Shown: positions 4,809 to 7,611 of the stretch, one piece after another
Layout: each line of letters starts with the position of its first letter
How positions within the stretch are numbered: the stretch's first letter is position 1
Origin: Gelria sp.
Lineage (GTDB): Bacteria > Bacillota > Syntrophomonadia > Syntrophomonadales > Syntrophomonadaceae
Assembly: GCA_012839665.1 (NCBI GenBank)
Contig: DUMX01000206.1
Coordinates: 1 to 7,611 of the forward strand
Direction of reading: 5' to 3'
DNA: 7,611 nucleotides
The notes under the pieces: model-generated
Told to the model about the DNA's origin: nothing
The model's input: only the letters and a program-made list of their open reading frames with translations
Database searches by the model: none
Position numbers and translations under genes: made by a program

Positions 4809-5540
4809 ATGTCCTCACCAAATTCTTATGAAGATAATGAAGCTCTTCTGCGTTTAGCGCAGGAGGGTGATATAGATGCCCGAGACCGGATATATGAAGT
4901 TAATGTAGGCTTGATATATATGGTTTTGGAAAGGTTTAAAAATTCGTTTTATGATTATGAAGACCTTTTCCAGGTGGGGTCTATTGGTTTACTGAAGGCT
5001 ATAGATAAATTCGATTTTAGCTTTAATGTTCGCTTTTCAACTTATGCAGTTCCGATGATAATCGGTGAAATTAAAAAATTCCTGCGTGATGATGGTATAG
5101 TTAAGGTTCAGCGTAATTTGAAAGAAACTTATACTAAAATTCGCTGGGCTCAGGACAAACTACGAGGGGACCTGGGGCGGGAACCGGGTGTAAATGAAAT
5201 TGCCAGTTTGCTGGAAATAGATAAGGAGGAAATTGTGGTAGCTATGGAGGCCTGCCAGGCTCCTGTCTATATGCATGATGTAATGCCGGGGGAGGAAAAG
5301 GAGCAGTTATCCCTGATTGACCGCTTGGCCAATGACGAGGGTAATGTGTTGTTGCTGGAGAAACTGGCTCTGCGTGAGGCTTTGGCGCAGTTGGAGCCCC
5401 GAGAACAGGAAGTAATTTTAAGGCGGTTTTTTAAGGATGAAACTCAATCTTGCATTGCTGATGATTTAGGTGTTTCCCAGGTACAGATATCCCGAATTGA
5501 AAAACGAGCAATTAATAAATTAAAACAGATTTTAAAATGA
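4809..5540 (+). CDS. sigF: Forespore RNA polymerase sigma factor SigF
   Basis: A 243-residue sigma-70 family factor of the sporulation subgroup, which directs RNA polymerase to early forespore genes. Region 2 is clear in DLFQVGSIGLLKAIDKFDF and RFSTYAVPMIIGEIKKFLRD, covering the core-binding and -10-recognition helices. Region 3 follows (VQRNLKETYTKIR ... LGREPGVNEIASLL). Region 4 contains LEPREQEVILRRFF and the helix-turn-helix SCIADDLGVSQVQISRIEK that reads the -35 box. There is no region 1.1, as expected for the group. ATG 4809 has the best SD (AAAAGGGGG, 6-base gap); ATG 4788 overlaps the end of spoIIAB and ATG 4803 abuts the SD. It is the last gene of the operon and is followed by a strong terminator. 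Its activity is controlled by SpoIIAB. Confidence 0.96.
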   Translation: MSSPNSYEDNEALLRLAQEGDIDARDRIYEVNVGLIYMVLERFKNSFYDYEDLFQVGSIGLLKAIDKFDFSFNVRFSTYAVPMIIGEIKKFLRDDGIVKVQRNLKETYTKIRWAQDKLRGDLGREPGVNEIASLLEIDKEEIVVAMEACQAPVYMHDVMPGEEKEQLSLIDRLANDEGNVLLLEKLALREALAQLEPREQEVILRRFFKDETQSCIADDLGVSQVQISRIEKRAINKLKQILK

Positions 5541-5554
5541 CATAGTACGGTTGA

Positions 5555-5581
5555 AAAAACAGGCCGGGGGGCCTGTTTTTT
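5555..5581 (+). terminator. Strong intrinsic terminator after sigF
   Basis: AAAAACAGGCC (5555-5565) pairs perfectly with GGCCTGTTTTT (5570-5580) around a GGGG loop, and the right arm runs into six Ts (5576-5581) followed by ATTTG. It lies 14 bases after the sigF stop and separates the sporulation operon from the glycan operon. Confidence 0.94.
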
Positions 5582-5597
5582 ATTTGTATTAGTCGTC

Positions 5598-5624
5598 ACA
5601 GTAGTTGGGGTTTTCTCATATTAT
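5598..5624 (+). promoter_or_regulatory. Candidate mother-cell (sigma-E/sigma-K-type) promoter
   Basis: CATATTAT (5617-5624) fits the CATAnnnT core of sigma-E and sigma-K -10 boxes. ACA at 5598-5600 lies 16 bases upstream, where a sigma-K AC box is expected. These motifs are short, so this is a candidate only; it is supported by the CgeD-like gene that follows. Confidence 0.3.
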
Positions 5625-5629
5625 GGGTA

Positions 5630-5657
5630 TTGAGACTGATTTTTTCAAGTTTATTAT
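5630..5657 (+). promoter_or_regulatory. Candidate sigma-A promoter for the glycan operon
   Basis: TTGAGA (5630-5635), a 16-base spacer and TATTAT (5652-5657) form a reasonable vegetative promoter. The transcript would start near 5664, just before the SD GGGAGGA (5666-5672). It competes with the sigma-E/K candidate as an explanation for expression. Confidence 0.4.
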
Positions 5658-5679
5658 ATAAGAACGGGAGGATACCAGC

Positions 5680-6489
5680 ATGGTGAAAATAAAAGTAACC
5701 CGGGCTAAACCAGTTAATCTGGTATTCGGAAACAGCATGCAGTCTCAGGTTAAGTACGGAGCTCCGATTAGAACGAGGAGGAATGATAACCGTTTTGTTG
5801 ATGGGGTATCAGTTATAACCTGTACCAATCGGCCTGAATACCAGGAAAGGATTATAGGGAATTACATGCGCCAGCATTACGGTCCGGTAGAGCTAATTAT
5901 CATACTTAACAATAATGCTGCTAACCTGGGTGAATGGGAGGTATGGGCCCGGTCTTATCCTAATGTAAGGGTGTATCAGCTGGATGAATCAGTTACACTG
6001 GGGGAATGTCTTAATTACGGGGTCAAACAGGCCCGGTATGGTTATGTGGCCAAATTTGATGATGATGATTATTATGCTGGTCCTTATCTGCAGCAGGCGG
6101 TAGATGCCCTCAAGGTAACCGGGGCTGATATTGTAGGGAAATGCAGTATGTTTGTTTATTTTGAAGGTAGTAATACCCTGGCTATAGCTCATCAAAATCA
6201 GGAAGAGCGTTTTATTGGTATGCTGGCTGGAGCGACTATGGTTATAAATAAAAGGGTATTTAATCGGGTGCGTTTCAAGCATATTAGCCAGGGGGAGGAT
6301 ACGGATTTTCAGCGCAATTGTAACCGGCTGGGAATCAGGATGTATTCCACCAATAAGTACAATTTTGCCTGTGTTAGACGGGCGCAGACATATACTCATA
6401 CTTGGAGGGTGGAGGAGGATGAGTATTTAAGATATTGCCAGGTTATAGGCCAGGTGGATGATTTCCGGGAAGTGGTTACGGCATGGTAA
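5680..6489 (+). CDS. Family 2 glycosyltransferase, CgeD-like
   Basis: A 269-residue GT-A fold glycosyltransferase with an extra N-terminal segment of about 40 residues. The catalytic domain begins at VSVITCTNRPEY (about 43-54), passes LIIILNNN and TLGECLNYGVKQA, and reaches the metal and sugar-nucleotide site KFDDDDYY (Asp127-Asp130). GAT near residue 188 and GED (206-207) followed by DFQRNCNRLG fit the acceptor and base region. The combination of CTNRP, LGECLNYG, KFDDDDYY and a late HTW recalls Bacillus CgeD, a spore maturation protein of the outer spore layer. There are no membrane segments, so it acts in the cytoplasm, probably on sugar nucleotides made by the next genes. SD GGGAGGA lies 7 bases upstream of ATG 5680. 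The stop overlaps the gmd start. The GT2 call is firm; the CgeD relation is likely; substrate unknown. Confidence 0.9.
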   Translation: MVKIKVTRAKPVNLVFGNSMQSQVKYGAPIRTRRNDNRFVDGVSVITCTNRPEYQERIIGNYMRQHYGPVELIIILNNNAANLGEWEVWARSYPNVRVYQLDESVTLGECLNYGVKQARYGYVAKFDDDDYYAGPYLQQAVDALKVTGADIVGKCSMFVYFEGSNTLAIAHQNQEERFIGMLAGATMVINKRVFNRVRFKHISQGEDTDFQRNCNRLGIRMYSTNKYNFACVRRAQTYTHTWRVEEDEYLRYCQVIGQVDDFREVVTAW

Positions 6490-7574
6490 TGGATAATATT
6501 ATTAATAAAACCGATAATTCGTTACGGGGAAAAAGGGCTTTGATTACTGGGATAACCGGGCAGGATGGGTCTTATTTGGCGGAGTTTTTAATCAGCCAGG
6601 GTTATCAGGTGCATGGGATTATACGCCGGACTTCAATCTTTAATACTGACCGTATCGACCACCTTTATCAGGACCCTCATCAATCCAACCTGCCTCTATA
6701 CCTGCACTACGGTGATTTAACTGATGGCACCGGATTAAGAAGAATATTACAGCGGGTGGAGCCGGATGAGGTATATAATCTGGCTGCTCAGTCTCATGTG
6801 AAGGTATCTTTTGAACAACCGGAATACACGGCTGATACTGTGGCTATGGGTACTTTACGTTTGTTGGAGGCTTTGCGCGATTACATGGAAGTCGCGGGCA
6901 AACAGGTACGTATGTACCAGGCTGCCTCTTCGGAGATGTTTGGAGCTTCTCCTCCTCCGCAAAATGAGTCAACTCCTTTCTACCCCCGCAGTCCCTATGC
7001 CGTATCCAAGGTAGCCGCCTACTGGTATGCTAAAAATTATCGCGAAGCGTATGGCATGTTTGTTGCCAGTGGCATTCTTTTTAACCATGAGTCTCCTCGC
7101 CGGGGAGAAACTTTTGTTACTCGTAAAATAAGCCGGGCAGCTACCCGGATAAAAATGGGCCTTCAGGATAGACTTTACCTGGGTAACCTGGATGCTAAAC
7201 GGGATTGGGGGTTTGCTGGGGATTATGTTAAGGCCATGTGGTTGATGTTGCAGCAGGATGAACCAGAGGATTTTGTAATTTGTACTGGAGAATCCCATTC
7301 GGTAAGGGAATTTCTAGAAGAGTGTTTTTCCTATTTAGATTTACGTTGGCAGGACTATGTTTCTATAGACCAGCGCTATTTCCGACCCAGTGAAGTTGAT
7401 TACCTTCAGGGAGATGCGTCCCGGGCCCGGGAAAAATTAGGTTGGTCCCCACAAGTTAATTTTAAGGAACTGGTGAAAATGATGGTAGACCACGACTTTG
7501 ATTTGGCCCGGCAGGAAAAAATTTTACAGGATGCTGGTCACTATAAGGGAATTAGAGGAATTGCCTATGGATAA
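6483..7574 (+). CDS. gmd: GDP-mannose 4,6-dehydratase
   Basis: A 363-residue extended short-chain dehydrogenase/reductase that converts GDP-D-mannose to GDP-4-keto-6-deoxy-D-mannose using bound NADP, the first step to GDP-fucose and related sugars. The nucleotide-binding loop is Gly23-Ile-Thr-Gly26-Gln-Asp-Gly29. The catalytic set is Ser149/Ser150-Glu151 (SSEMFG) with Tyr172 and Lys176 (YAVSK). Family-typical IIRRTS, NLAAQSHV, LFNHESPRRG and GNLDAKRDWGFAGDYV are all present, and the length is normal. ATG 6483 is used because GGGAAG (6467-6472) is 10 bases upstream; ATG 6489, which overlaps the preceding TAA as TAATG, is equally possible. The overlaps with both neighbours suggest translational coupling. 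About 18 residues precede the usual start of the fold. Confidence 0.96.
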   Translation: MVMDNIINKTDNSLRGKRALITGITGQDGSYLAEFLISQGYQVHGIIRRTSIFNTDRIDHLYQDPHQSNLPLYLHYGDLTDGTGLRRILQRVEPDEVYNLAAQSHVKVSFEQPEYTADTVAMGTLRLLEALRDYMEVAGKQVRMYQAASSEMFGASPPPQNESTPFYPRSPYAVSKVAAYWYAKNYREAYGMFVASGILFNHESPRRGETFVTRKISRAATRIKMGLQDRLYLGNLDAKRDWGFAGDYVKAMWLMLQQDEPEDFVICTGESHSVREFLEECFSYLDLRWQDYVSIDQRYFRPSEVDYLQGDASRAREKLGWSPQVNFKELVKMMVDHDFDLARQEKILQDAGHYKGIRGIAYG

Positions 7575-7611
7575 AAACGCCAGGATTTATGTAGCCGGGC
7601 ATCAGGGGTTG
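7567..7611 (+). CDS. fcl: GDP-L-fucose synthase, N-terminal part (cut by window end)
   Basis: Only 15 codons are inside the window, reading MDKNARIYVAGHQGL. The VAGHQGL segment matches the start of the dinucleotide-binding loop of GDP-L-fucose synthase (GDP-4-keto-6-deoxymannose 3,5-epimerase/4-reductase, often VAGHRGMVG), which completes GDP-L-fucose synthesis after Gmd. The ATG lies inside the end of gmd (8-base overlap) and has an SD AGAGGAA (7554-7560) with 6-base spacing. The gene order gmd then fcl is common. A different reductase acting on the same keto sugar cannot be excluded from so little sequence. Confidence 0.82.
   Translation, partial: MDKNARIYVAGHQGL

Overview
The window reads as chromosomal DNA of an endospore-forming Firmicute, most likely a member of the Clostridia. 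The main reason is an intact dacF-spoIIAA-spoIIAB-sigF cluster, which encodes the control module of the first forespore sigma factor. Shine-Dalgarno (SD) sites are strong and purine-rich, GTG and TTG starts occur, and genes overlap tightly. I cannot name the genus from sequence alone.

Bases 1-2680 form an accessory block. It opens with a perfect 94-bp inverted repeat around a 24-nt loop (1-212). Two genes of the Rpn / PD-(D/E)XK 'transposase-like nuclease' superfamily follow (226-1050 and about 1218-2102). Their nuclease domains are clearly different, but they end in nearly the same 37-residue tail. The homology continues past the stop codon into a palindrome built on TAAGTCCGGGG. Copies or relics of this palindrome recur at 43-74, 139-170, 1055-1080, 2107-2132, 2263-2302 and 2667-2680, and I see none with the same structure in the rest of the window. 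The block ends in eroded coding sequence: a SAP/Rho-N-like fragment and a 60-63 residue orphan ORF. A hairpin then separates it from the sporulation genes.

Bases 2755-5540 hold the sporulation genes, all on the plus strand. DacF is a secreted D,D-carboxypeptidase. SpoIIAA is the anti-anti-sigma factor, SpoIIAB the anti-sigma kinase, and SigF the forespore sigma factor. In this known partner switch, SpoIIAB binds SigF, or phosphorylates SpoIIAA, until dephosphorylated SpoIIAA releases SigF. Two RNA-level features stand out. A 9-bp inverted repeat can mask the spoIIAA SD only in read-through mRNA from dacF. A stem-loop lies between a strong SD and the spoIIAB start codon. A strong intrinsic terminator closes the operon at 5555-5581.

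Bases 5680-7611 begin a second plus-strand operon: a CgeD-like family 2 glycosyltransferase, gmd (GDP-mannose 4,6-dehydratase) and the first 15 codons of a GDP-L-fucose synthase gene (cut by the window edge). Junctions overlap, which suggests translational coupling. Together they point to making GDP-fucose, or a related 6-deoxyhexose, and transferring it to a surface glycan. The CgeD resemblance, the position beside sigF and a mother-cell-type promoter candidate suggest the spore surface.
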